From Acidobacteriota bacterium (GTDB lineage Bacteria > Acidobacteriota > Blastocatellia > Pyrinomonadales > Pyrinomonadaceae), in contig JAFAOW010000158.1 in the NCBI GenBank assembly GCA_019247455.1, forward strand, positions 1 to 35,547: a DNA stretch of 35,547 nt, in the 5' to 3' direction. Under the pieces are notes generated by a model, which ran no database searches, was not told the origin of the DNA, and worked only from the letters and a program-made list of their open reading frames with translations. Each line of letters opens with the position of its first letter. Position 1 is the first letter of the stretch. Shown piece by piece: positions 8,065 through 15,123 of the stretch. A program made the position numbers and the translations under genes.

Positions 8065-9678
8065 TTATATCCCGCCCAAAGGCATCTTGAACGATTGGCC
8101 CTTGTGACATTCCGAACATTTGAACTGCGATATGTCGCCCAGGTTAAGGGGGTGAACGAACGTCCGGTCACCTTTGTGACACGCCGCGCATTGGAAAGTA
8201 TTCCGGTCGCCGAGTTCCACGGGGTGTCTGAACATCCCGTTATCGGCGGTGTAGGTCTTGCCGCCCCACGACTGATCGATGGTCGTGTGACAGATCGAGC
8301 ATTCATTGCGAATGACCTTGCCGTCCGATGAGAAGTGCTGGCCGTCATGACAGCGGAAGCAGCCCTGCGCGTTGTAGTGGCCGATGTTATTCAGATGCAC
8401 CTGCCAATCGGTTTTCATTTCCGGGAAGAAATAGGTTTGATAGATCCGCTGGATCTCCGCCACTGCTCCGCCGACGGAACCGGCCTTAGCCGAATAAACA
8501 TCCGGATACGTCGTCTTGTAGTAGTCATTGAGGCCGCCCGCTATCGCGGAAACCGCCTCATCCGTCGTGCTGTACGGCTTTGAAAGGATCTCAACGGCCT
8601 TCGCTTTTATGAAGGGCAGCGAAATGTCGATCCGTCCGGCTGAAAGCGATTGATCGACGGCCTGATTCGGCGTGAGGTATTGGTGCGCCGGCCGGTTGTG
8701 GCAGTCGATGCAATCCATCTTGCGCTTTTCGGCACTTGCGAGCTGTTGATCTGTGAAGTTTGCGTCTTTGGCGCGATACTCAACCACCTGCCCGGTCGCA
8801 TTCTTCATTCTTACCCATGGGATCACCGATCGCTTTTCGTCAGCCGCCACATAGGTCACCTCATTGGCGACGTTCATATGCCAGTGGATCCCGCCGACGG
8901 GACCAGCTTCCGGTGAGCCCCCGCCAACCTTTATGAGCATTCGGGTACGGTTGAGGGAATTCTGCTCGTCGTACTCGTAATGGTCGAAAACCTTAAGCAC
9001 CTCGCCGTTATATTTCTCCGACCAGTGGCATTTCTGGCATGTCTCAGCAGCTGCGGGAATGTTCTTAACAGGGGTCTCGATCGGTCGGCTATAATGCCCG
9101 CTGATCACGCCGTAGAGCTGTCGCATGCCGTTGATCTTTGACTGGGCGTACCCTCCGGCGCCGCTGCCGACGTGGCACTCCACACATGCCACACGGGCGT
9201 GCGGCGAAGCTCCGTACGCGACAAATTCAGGCTTCATCACGCTGTGGCACGCCTGGCCGCAAAATGACACGGACTCCGTGTACTCAAATGCTCGATAGCT
9301 GCCGAATGCCGTCAGAAAGAGAAAGCTGAACGCGAGGACCATAAAGATCAGCAGGTTGCGCCGCCGCCGAGGGTCATTCAGGTCCAGAACCGGGAATGCC
9401 GCTACGTGGGCCTCAGGGTCGCGTCTTCTACGCCGCCACTCGAGGAACACTCCGAGAAGAATGAGGAATATTCCGAATCCTAAAATGCTCGGAACAAAAA
9501 TATATGTAATGAGCGCCGAATAAGGATTGTCGGCGGCCGTACCCGAAAACTCAATAAGGACGAGCATCAGGAAGCTGGTCAGTGCAGCGGCGCAAATGGC
9601 CATACCCGCGAAACTTATGTAGTTGCGCAGAAGTGTGGGTTGTTTGGTTGTTTGCTCTTCTTCCGGTTCGTCGCTCAT
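8065..9678 (-). CDS. NapC/NirT-type membrane-anchored octahaem cytochrome c
   Basis: 537 residues. Three membrane helices occupy about 19-46, 57-80 and 107-128, followed by a large periplasmic part. Eight haem-binding sites are readable. The first, CGQACH (140-145), has three residues between the cysteines; the other seven are canonical: CVECH, CQKCH, CIDCH, CFRCH, CSICH, CAACH and CSECH. The region FCGQACHSVMKPEF, then SPHARVACVECHVGSG, matches the NapC/NirT/NrfH family, which takes electrons from membrane quinol and hands them to periplasmic partners. The second half resembles small cytochrome c3-like repeats. It is the last gene of the cytochrome cluster and so probably the quinol entry point. 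The partner reductase is not in this window. Confidence 0.9.
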   Translation of the reverse strand: MSDEPEEEQTTKQPTLLRNYISFAGMAICAAALTSFLMLVLIEFSGTAADNPYSALITYIFVPSILGFGIFLILLGVFLEWRRRRRDPEAHVAAFPVLDLNDPRRRRNLLIFMVLAFSFLFLTAFGSYRAFEYTESVSFCGQACHSVMKPEFVAYGASPHARVACVECHVGSGAGGYAQSKINGMRQLYGVISGHYSRPIETPVKNIPAAAETCQKCHWSEKYNGEVLKVFDHYEYDEQNSLNRTRMLIKVGGGSPEAGPVGGIHWHMNVANEVTYVAADEKRSVIPWVRMKNATGQVVEYRAKDANFTDQQLASAEKRKMDCIDCHNRPAHQYLTPNQAVDQSLSAGRIDISLPFIKAKAVEILSKPYSTTDEAVSAIAGGLNDYYKTTYPDVYSAKAGSVGGAVAEIQRIYQTYFFPEMKTDWQVHLNNIGHYNAQGCFRCHDGQHFSSDGKVIRNECSICHTTIDQSWGGKTYTADNGMFRHPVELGDRNTFQCAACHKGDRTFVHPLNLGDISQFKCSECHKGQSFKMPLGGI

Positions 9679-9707
9679 ATAACTCTCCGCTTACTATCAC
9701 AAAACGT

Positions 9708-9774
9708 GCCAAGGCCGCCGACCTTCGGAAACGAACCATCATTCGATCCTGTCCTCAGGTTGGCGGGCCTTGGC
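9708..9774. repeat. Intercistronic imperfect inverted repeat
   Basis: GCCAAGGCCGCCGACC at 9708-9723 pairs with GGTTGGCGGGCCTTGGC at 9758-9774, with one bulge and one mismatch, around a 34-base loop. It lies in the 130-base gap between the monohaem and octahaem cytochrome genes and has no U-tract. It may be an mRNA processing or stability structure that sets gene dosage within the cluster. Confidence 0.45.
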
Positions 9775-9808
9775 TGGGGGCACCGAAAGCGAGCGAACTT
9801 AGGGGGCT

Positions 9809-10141
9809 TTAGTTCGCCGGCTTCAGCGTCTTCATATATGCGGCTAACGCTTTCGCCTGATCTACGGTCATTCCCTTTGCCTCGAAACCCGGCATATACG
9901 GCGGCTTCTCGCCCTTCTTACCCTTAAGAATGATCTGGACGTGTTCGTCCTCCGGTTTGCTCGGGTCAAAGAATTTGCTCGCGGTTGGCGTATGGCATGC
10001 TGCACATTTGGCCTTAAAATCGTCAGCCGTGTCGCCGGCCGCTGCCACCGCCCCGATCATCTGCGGCCTGTAAGCCACGAGCATGATCATCGGAACTGCG
10101 AAAAGTACGATAGCTATCAATTTTACTTTATGTATTGTCAT
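9809..10141 (-). CDS. Monohaem class I cytochrome c
   Basis: 110 residues from the ATG at 10141, which has AAGGG about 8 bases upstream; a longer reading from 10219 has no such support. A signal or anchor helix spans about 6-24 (KLIAIVLFAVPMIMLVAY). One haem site, CAACH, follows at mid-protein, and the probable Met ligand lies in YMPGFEAKGM. The ending DQAKALAAYMKTLKP is the usual C-terminal helix of small class I cytochromes. It is probably a periplasmic one-electron shuttle between the multihaem proteins. A 203-base gap separates it from the upstream nonahaem gene, larger than elsewhere in the cluster. Confidence 0.9.
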   Translation of the reverse strand: MTIHKVKLIAIVLFAVPMIMLVAYRPQMIGAVAAAGDTADDFKAKCAACHTPTASKFFDPSKPEDEHVQIILKGKKGEKPPYMPGFEAKGMTVDQAKALAAYMKTLKPAN

Positions 10142-10344
10142 CACTTTGGCCCTTCGATAATTCCTTGGTCGAGCTCTTCCCGGACGTATCCGGTTGCTCC
10201 CGCCCAATAAGAGAAGCAACCTCCATGCCCTGCCCTATGCGCCGCTAAATGCAGAAAACAAAGGGAATTCGTCGTTGACGACCCCGCAATACTCAGTAAA
10301 ATCTCAGCTAACACCGCGAGAAATTCCACACGTTAAATTGTCAA

Positions 10345-11211
10345 TTAGAATGCGAAGGTCCTGCCTTCGTGACATCGCCTGCAATCTTTGAAGTCTGGTG
10401 GGCCGAAAGCACGCTTGTTGTTGTGGCACGCGGCACAACTTGTCCTGCCTGCCGGAGCAAAATGCATCGAAACCAAGGGTGCCGTCACCTGCCGTCCCCT
10501 CGCTGAGCCTGCTTGGACCAAATGGCAGCTCGAACAATTCATCGAGCCGCGCAAATGTTCTCGGTGGCTAAAATTTACGGAATAGGCCCTTGAAGAATCG
10601 GTAGCCCTTTGCGGCCGACCGAGCTGATGACACGTGGCGCACGATCCGATATTGCGCCCCCCTACTTCCGTCTGAGGCCCATGGCATTGAAAGCACGTCG
10701 TGTGCGCATAAGAACCCCCGGGCACTGAAAGGCCAGCTCCACCACGATTGGGCTTGTGACAAGTCGCGCAGCCGGTCTGCCTGATGTGCAGACCGTGATT
10801 GAACATAATGTTAAAGCTGCGCAACGGTGGGAACGGCTTGACCGACGTGGCTGTGTGACAGATCGTGCAGATCGGATTTTGATTGTCTGCAAACTGGGTC
10901 ACATGGCACCCGGCGCAAGGCATATGGCCGGGCATCTTCGGGCGGGTGAGGCCCACCTCACGCTTGTGACACAGCAGACAGGGCATTCGCGCGTGCTGCG
11001 CGCTGGAATGTTCAAATTTTGAAAAATCGAGATCCCCTTCAACCGGGACATATACTACATTCGGGGATGCCTCCGGCGCTTCCAGGCGAGCGTCATTCGG
11101 ATAGGCGCTCCAAACACAGGCAGCGGCGAGAATGAACGCGAGTGTGACATATAACTCGACACGCCGCGTTGCGGCGCTGCGGGGTCGAGGTTTGATGATC
11201 CTATTCCTCAT
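10345..11211 (-). CDS. Nonahaem cytochrome c
   Basis: 288 residues. A membrane-spanning signal sequence at about 18-37 (VELYVTLAFILAAACVWSAY) is followed by nine CXXCH sites: CLLCH, CAGCH, CTICH, CATCH, CFQCH, CATCH, CSSCH, CAACH and CRRCH. Distal His ligands are seen in recurring FxHxxH patterns such as FEHSSAQHARMPC, FNHGLHIRQTGC and FSHREHLRGSMNC, the pattern of cytochrome c3/c7-like folds with bis-His haems. It should be periplasmic or membrane-anchored, with a role as an electron wire. The ATG overlaps the stop of the upstream cytochrome gene by 4 bases, so the two are translationally coupled. Confidence 0.9.
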   Translation of the reverse strand: MRNRIIKPRPRSAATRRVELYVTLAFILAAACVWSAYPNDARLEAPEASPNVVYVPVEGDLDFSKFEHSSAQHARMPCLLCHKREVGLTRPKMPGHMPCAGCHVTQFADNQNPICTICHTATSVKPFPPLRSFNIMFNHGLHIRQTGCATCHKPNRGGAGLSVPGGSYAHTTCFQCHGPQTEVGGRNIGSCATCHQLGRPQRATDSSRAYSVNFSHREHLRGSMNCSSCHLVQAGSARGRQVTAPLVSMHFAPAGRTSCAACHNNKRAFGPPDFKDCRRCHEGRTFAF

Positions 11212-12398
11212 TTACCTGAGGCCGCTCTTGAGAGCGCCTGAGTATGGGACGCGGGGATTGGAAGCTTCCCGAATGCCACGTGACACTTCGCACATTCGAA
11301 CCGCGGATCTTCCTTTCGCTTATCGATCTCGTAGTTCAACGCCCCGCCATCATCAGAAGTCTTGGTCGCATGACACGATGCGCACGATGCTATCGTTACC
11401 TTCGTCGTATTCGGATCGGCCGTGTTCATCGTGTTTATGTTGTGACACGTGGCACACGCGACCTCCGCGTGGCTAAACCACTCGTGCCGGAACGTTCCGC
11501 TCGAATGCCGCGATTCCCAAGCCTGCATCATCACTTTGTCGTCAAAACCGATCGCCTTTGCGAGCTTCGGGTCGAAATCGGAGGGCGGCTGCGGCGGCCG
11601 CAGGCGATGGCATCCCGCGCAATTCTCCGGCGCGGGGAGGATGCCCGTGTCCGCCGAATGACAAGTGAAACATGAGGTATGACCGATCGGTGCTGATTTG
11701 AATGTCCCCTTTTTCAGCCAGAACGAGTCTCCGAGATTTACGGGAGGCTTTGTCAGATATTCCTCAGCTGCATCACCCTGCGGCTTCATGGTCTGATGGC
11801 AGACCGCGCAGCTTTCTTCCGCCATTGTGCGCGTAGATGCCGGAAGGTACGCTGCGTTCATCAGCCATGCCTTTGTCGAGTGAGTGCTCGCCGTCACGAT
11901 GTCCACATGTTTGTCATGCGGAAACGCAACTACCATGTCTGACGGTCCCGCTTTCTTACCCTTTGGCGATTGGTCGAAGATCTCTCTCGGATTCGGGAAG
12001 GGATGACGAGAGCTGTCCCTCGGACTCGGATTAGTATGGCAGATGGAGCAGATCTCGGGCCGTGCTCCGCGAAAGAACTGCTGCTGATGGCACTTCAGAC
12101 AAGACTCGTGATGGGGGTAGTCCGTTATGTCGGGGAATCCGTCTTTCGTAGACCGGACGGTTTTCCAGTTGGTTGACGGGAACGGGTTATGGCAGCTGCT
12201 GCAGGCCATCTGGTGAGCCCTCGTGGCGTGGTTAAACTCGGAATACTTAGAGGGTTTCGGTGCTGAAACTTTTCGGCCTGCGGGCTTGCGCCGCTGGGCG
12301 TCCACCCTCGAATTGACCATCATTAGTCCGCCCACCAAGAGGGAGAACACAATGACGGCCATTCCACGAACGGCGTTTTTTCCAAACGGAATGAACAT
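11208..12398 (-). CDS. Nonahaem cytochrome c, first gene of the cytochrome cluster
   Basis: 396 residues. The N-terminus has a signal or anchor helix (about 12-28, GMAVIVFSLLVGGLMMV) followed by a basic, Pro-rich linker. Nine CXXCH motifs are present: CSSCH, CLKCH, CSICH, CAVCH, CFTCH, CAGCH, CATCH, CASCH and CAKCH. His residues upstream of the sites (FNHATRAHQMAC, FPHDKH, FSHAEVAC) suggest bis-His ligation. It resembles the uncharacterised cytochrome c3-family proteins found beside NapC/NirT cytochromes in environmental bacteria. No clear ribosome binding site is seen at the ATG at 12398. Together with the next gene it gives 18 haems from one coupled pair. Confidence 0.9.
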   Translation of the reverse strand: MFIPFGKNAVRGMAVIVFSLLVGGLMMVNSRVDAQRRKPAGRKVSAPKPSKYSEFNHATRAHQMACSSCHNPFPSTNWKTVRSTKDGFPDITDYPHHESCLKCHQQQFFRGARPEICSICHTNPSPRDSSRHPFPNPREIFDQSPKGKKAGPSDMVVAFPHDKHVDIVTASTHSTKAWLMNAAYLPASTRTMAEESCAVCHQTMKPQGDAAEEYLTKPPVNLGDSFWLKKGTFKSAPIGHTSCFTCHSADTGILPAPENCAGCHRLRPPQPPSDFDPKLAKAIGFDDKVMMQAWESRHSSGTFRHEWFSHAEVACATCHNINTMNTADPNTTKVTIASCASCHATKTSDDGGALNYEIDKRKEDPRFECAKCHVAFGKLPIPASHTQALSRAASGK

Positions 12399-12451
12399 CG
12401 AGATGGCCCAGGCAGCCAGTATGATGTTAGTGGTACTTCGTGGCCTCCGGT

Positions 12452-12465
12452 GTGATGTACATCAC
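12452..12465. promoter_or_regulatory. CRP/FNR-like operator before the cytochrome cluster
   Basis: GTGATGTACATCAC is a perfect 14-base palindrome, within TGTGATGTACATCACG. It matches the half-site pattern of CRP/FNR/DNR-family regulators (TGTGA/TCACA or TTGAT/ATCAA with the same spacing). Its centre is about 60 bases before the first cytochrome start codon, a fitting place for an activator. No clear -10 or -35 was assigned. Confidence 0.6.
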
Positions 12466-12606
12466 GCCGCTGACCCGATAGTCCGGAATGATATACGCAA
12501 ATCGTCTAAAACAAAAAACCCTTCGTGAACCGTGTGTCTCGCCAGCACCTTCCGGGCCCGTCAGGCGGCGTTCACGATACCTGACCGGCTTAATATAACC
12601 CAGAGG

Positions 12607-13848
12607 TCATTCTCTTGCAGATCGTAGAGTCTTACTACCAAAGAATAGGCAGACCGAACTGGCTAGGCAGGCGATCGGACACACCAGCAAGGCATATCGC
12701 AGCATCACCGGATTCTCTGTTGCCCCCAGACGGTCGCTTATCAAGCCGATCAGGTTTGAACCGATGAGATATGCAGCGATATTGACGGAAAAGAAATAAA
12801 CGGCGATGCCAAGTCCGCGAAGATTAACACCGGTGATCTCCGTTACATCGGCCGCAGCCGCACCGAGCCACGCAAGAGCAGCCGCGAGCAGAAAGAAATT
12901 TGAGGCTACCATCAGGTATACATTGTCGGTAAAGATGAGCAGCAGCCAGAATGGAACAGAGAAAATGCCAAGCAACCCTCCATAAAACATCCGGCCGCGT
13001 CCCGTTCGGTGAAACCGATCGGCGATCGCCCCGCCAAATAAGGTCGCGGGAATTCCCGCCGCGAGTGTTAAGGCTCCGCCCCAATATCCGATCGTCGGCA
13101 GATCGATCTGGTGCAGGCGCGAATAAAAGGTCGCGCCCCATATCGAAAGATTGTTGGTCGCAAGGCCGAGCATGGCATAGCCTAAACACAATAGAATGAA
13201 CGACCTATTAGTAACCAGAGCTTTCCAGTCGGTCCCGGAATAGTCCGTACCGACAGCACCGGACGTCCTTCTCACCGGTTCGCGAAGGAAAAATGCCAGC
13301 AGACCAAAAAGAAGTCCAGGAAAACCGATCAACATAAACGCAGTTCGCCATCCATACTGGCTTAGGCTGCCCCCGAGCAAGGCCGCGAGCCCGGCGCCTA
13401 TCGCAATGCCCATCGAATAAATACTAGTGACGGTTGCCCGGCGTAACGGCGGAAAGTAGTCGGAGAGCAGCGAGATCGCCGCCGGACCGAGTGTCGCTTC
13501 GCCCACACCGACCATCACGCGGCAGGCAAACAGCGTCCAGAAATCATTCGCAAAAGCCGTCAGGCCCGAAAACAGGCTCCATACAATAACACCGATCGCG
13601 ATCATCTTGATCCGCGAACCTCGATCAGCGAAACGACCGAATGGAATACCAAGGGCGGTGTAAAAAATGACGAACGAAGTAGTCCCCAGCAATGCAAGCT
13701 GAGTATCCGAAAACGCCATCTCCTTTTTGATCAGTGGAAAAAGGATGTAGATGATGGTCCGGTCGAGAAAATTCAGAACGTAGATCAGCATCAGGAGCGC
13801 AAGCGCGTACCACGAGTATGCAGGTGTGCGTTCGAGATCCTCGGTCAT
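12607..13848 (-). CDS. MFS transporter (Spinster/anion:cation symporter-like)
   Basis: 413 residues from the ATG at 13848, only 6 bases after the stop of the MaoC gene; a longer reading from 13917 would overlap that gene. About 12 membrane helices are present. Helix 1 reads ALALLMLIYVLNFLDRTIIY, with the DR pair typical of this branch, and the motif A loop is GRFADRGSRIKM. The helix 4/5 region has VGVGEATLGPAAISLLSDYF, also found in Spinster-like permeases. Such transporters move lipids, sphingoid compounds or organic anions. As the last gene of the hydrolase/ligase operon it could export the product or import a precursor; the direction cannot be told. Confidence 0.88.
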   Translation of the reverse strand: MTEDLERTPAYSWYALALLMLIYVLNFLDRTIIYILFPLIKKEMAFSDTQLALLGTTSFVIFYTALGIPFGRFADRGSRIKMIAIGVIVWSLFSGLTAFANDFWTLFACRVMVGVGEATLGPAAISLLSDYFPPLRRATVTSIYSMGIAIGAGLAALLGGSLSQYGWRTAFMLIGFPGLLFGLLAFFLREPVRRTSGAVGTDYSGTDWKALVTNRSFILLCLGYAMLGLATNNLSIWGATFYSRLHQIDLPTIGYWGGALTLAAGIPATLFGGAIADRFHRTGRGRMFYGGLLGIFSVPFWLLLIFTDNVYLMVASNFFLLAAALAWLGAAAADVTEITGVNLRGLGIAVYFFSVNIAAYLIGSNLIGLISDRLGATENPVMLRYALLVCPIACLASSVCLFFGSKTLRSARE

Positions 13849-13853
13849 GATTC

Positions 13854-14252
13854 TTAGGGCAAGACCATCACGGCGGCCTCGCCTTTGACAAGCGTGACGC
13901 CGTGCTGATTGGTGCAAATGGTTTCGAGCGTTACGATGCCTTTGTCCTCGCGAATGTTGGTGACCTTCGCGGCGGTGGTCACGGTATCGTCGATGAAAAC
14001 AGGTGCGGTGAATTGCATGGTCTGCGTAAGATACACGATCTTACGGTCTTTGAACTCATTTCCGAGGACGGCTGAGATGAATGCCCCGCTCAACATCCCG
14101 TGAGCAATGCGCTTGCCGAAACGCGTCGTCTTCGCAAATTCCTCGTCGAGATGGATCGGGTTGTGATCGCCCGAAACCTCTGCGAATTTGCGTATTATCT
14201 CGTCGGTCACGAGCCGCGACGTCGAAAATGTATCCCCGATCTTAATGTCCAT
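13854..14252 (-). CDS. MaoC-like (R)-specific enoyl-CoA hydratase
   Basis: 132 residues from the ATG at 14252; a TTG 12 bases upstream is also possible. Single hotdog MaoC dehydratase domain with the catalytic hydratase signature FAEVSGDHNPIHLDEEFAKT (Asp29, His34), followed by RIAHGML. The family hydrates trans-2-enoyl-CoA to (R)-3-hydroxyacyl-CoA, or the reverse, feeding PHA, lipid or polyketide-like pathways. The start overlaps the stop of the exported hydrolase gene, so the two are translationally coupled. Its presence beside an acyl-CoA ligase implies that CoA or ACP thioesters are intermediates of this operon. Confidence 0.9.
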   Translation of the reverse strand: MDIKIGDTFSTSRLVTDEIIRKFAEVSGDHNPIHLDEEFAKTTRFGKRIAHGMLSGAFISAVLGNEFKDRKIVYLTQTMQFTAPVFIDDTVTTAAKVTNIREDKGIVTLETICTNQHGVTLVKGEAAVMVLP

Positions 14253-14253
14253 A

Positions 14254-15123
14254 TTATTTAGCAAGAAAAGTTAGGACCGCCTTGTTAAAATCCGCCGCTT
14301 TCTCAAACTGCGGCACGTGGCCGCACCCATCGAACACGAGCAATTCTGATCCCGCAATTCCTTTGTTAAAGGTATAGGCGTCGGCAACAGGAAGCAGGCC
14401 GTCCTGTTTGCCCCAGATGATAAGTGTCTGCTTTTTGATCTCGCCGAGGCGGTCGTTCAGGAAATCTTCCTTTCGCTTGATCGAATCGATAAGGCTGTTG
14501 ATCGTCCCGCCGTCATTTGCCGTCACGCGGCCGGTCATAAATTGATCGACAAGTGTCTCGTTATTTTGCCAAGCCGGAGTGGCGAATATTTTCTTCATAT
14601 TTGCACGGATCTCATCGCGCGTAGAGTTATTCAGTTGATACAGGTCCGCCTCGTTCAAGTTTCCGGGAACGATCCCGGCGGCATCCGCAAGCACGATCTT
14701 TTGAACACGTCCGGGATATTTGATCGCCATCAAACCCGCGACCCAACCGCCCATTGAGTTTCCGACAAGCGAGGCCGTTTCGATCTTGAGTTCCGACATA
14801 AATTTGTCGAGAAAATCGGCGTACGTACCGACACGGTATTTCAACATCGGCTTCTCGGACTTTCCGAATCCGATCTGATCGAGGGCGATGACGTGATAAT
14901 TTTGGGCGAGCGGGGCTGTGTTCGTGGCCCAATTTGCAAGGCTTCCGCCAAGGCCGTGCAGCAAAATTACGGTCGGCCTTGTCGCGTCCCCGGCCTCGAC
15001 ATAATTGATCTTGGCGCCAAAGACGACGACTGTCTTTTCCTGCAATCCCTGCGAAAAGGCGTTCACGGAAAGCGTAAATACTATCGAAAAAAGGACGATC
15101 AGCTTCTTGTGATCTTTATTCAT
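14254..15123 (-). CDS. Exported alpha/beta hydrolase
   Basis: 289 residues from the ATG at 15123, which has GGAGAGG 5 bases upstream; this overlaps the ligase gene by 8 bases. A signal peptide (KKLIVLFSIVFTLSVNAFSQ) predicts export to the periplasm. The fold shows the oxyanion loop HGLGGS, the nucleophile elbow GNSMGG (Ser123), the acid in WGKQDGLLP and the His in GCGHVPQFE. It resembles esterases and C-C hydrolases of the MhpC/BphD branch; the substrate is unknown. A periplasmic hydrolase beside a TonB-dependent receptor suggests that an imported ester or amide is cleaved after crossing the outer membrane. Confidence 0.9.
   Translation of the reverse strand: MNKDHKKLIVLFSIVFTLSVNAFSQGLQEKTVVVFGAKINYVEAGDATRPTVILLHGLGGSLANWATNTAPLAQNYHVIALDQIGFGKSEKPMLKYRVGTYADFLDKFMSELKIETASLVGNSMGGWVAGLMAIKYPGRVQKIVLADAAGIVPGNLNEADLYQLNNSTRDEIRANMKKIFATPAWQNNETLVDQFMTGRVTANDGGTINSLIDSIKRKEDFLNDRLGEIKKQTLIIWGKQDGLLPVADAYTFNKGIAGSELLVFDGCGHVPQFEKAADFNKAVLTFLAK

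Noticed and set aside
8065-12398. MtrCAB-type metal-reducing conduit
   Set aside because: No MtrB-like beta-barrel gene lies in the cluster; the DcaP-type porin at 32616 is 20 kb away and belongs to another family.
12524-12576. CGTGAAC/GTTCACG inverted repeat between the MFS gene and the cytochrome promoter
   Set aside because: Seven-base arms with a 39-base loop and no T-run; could be chance, so not called as a terminator.
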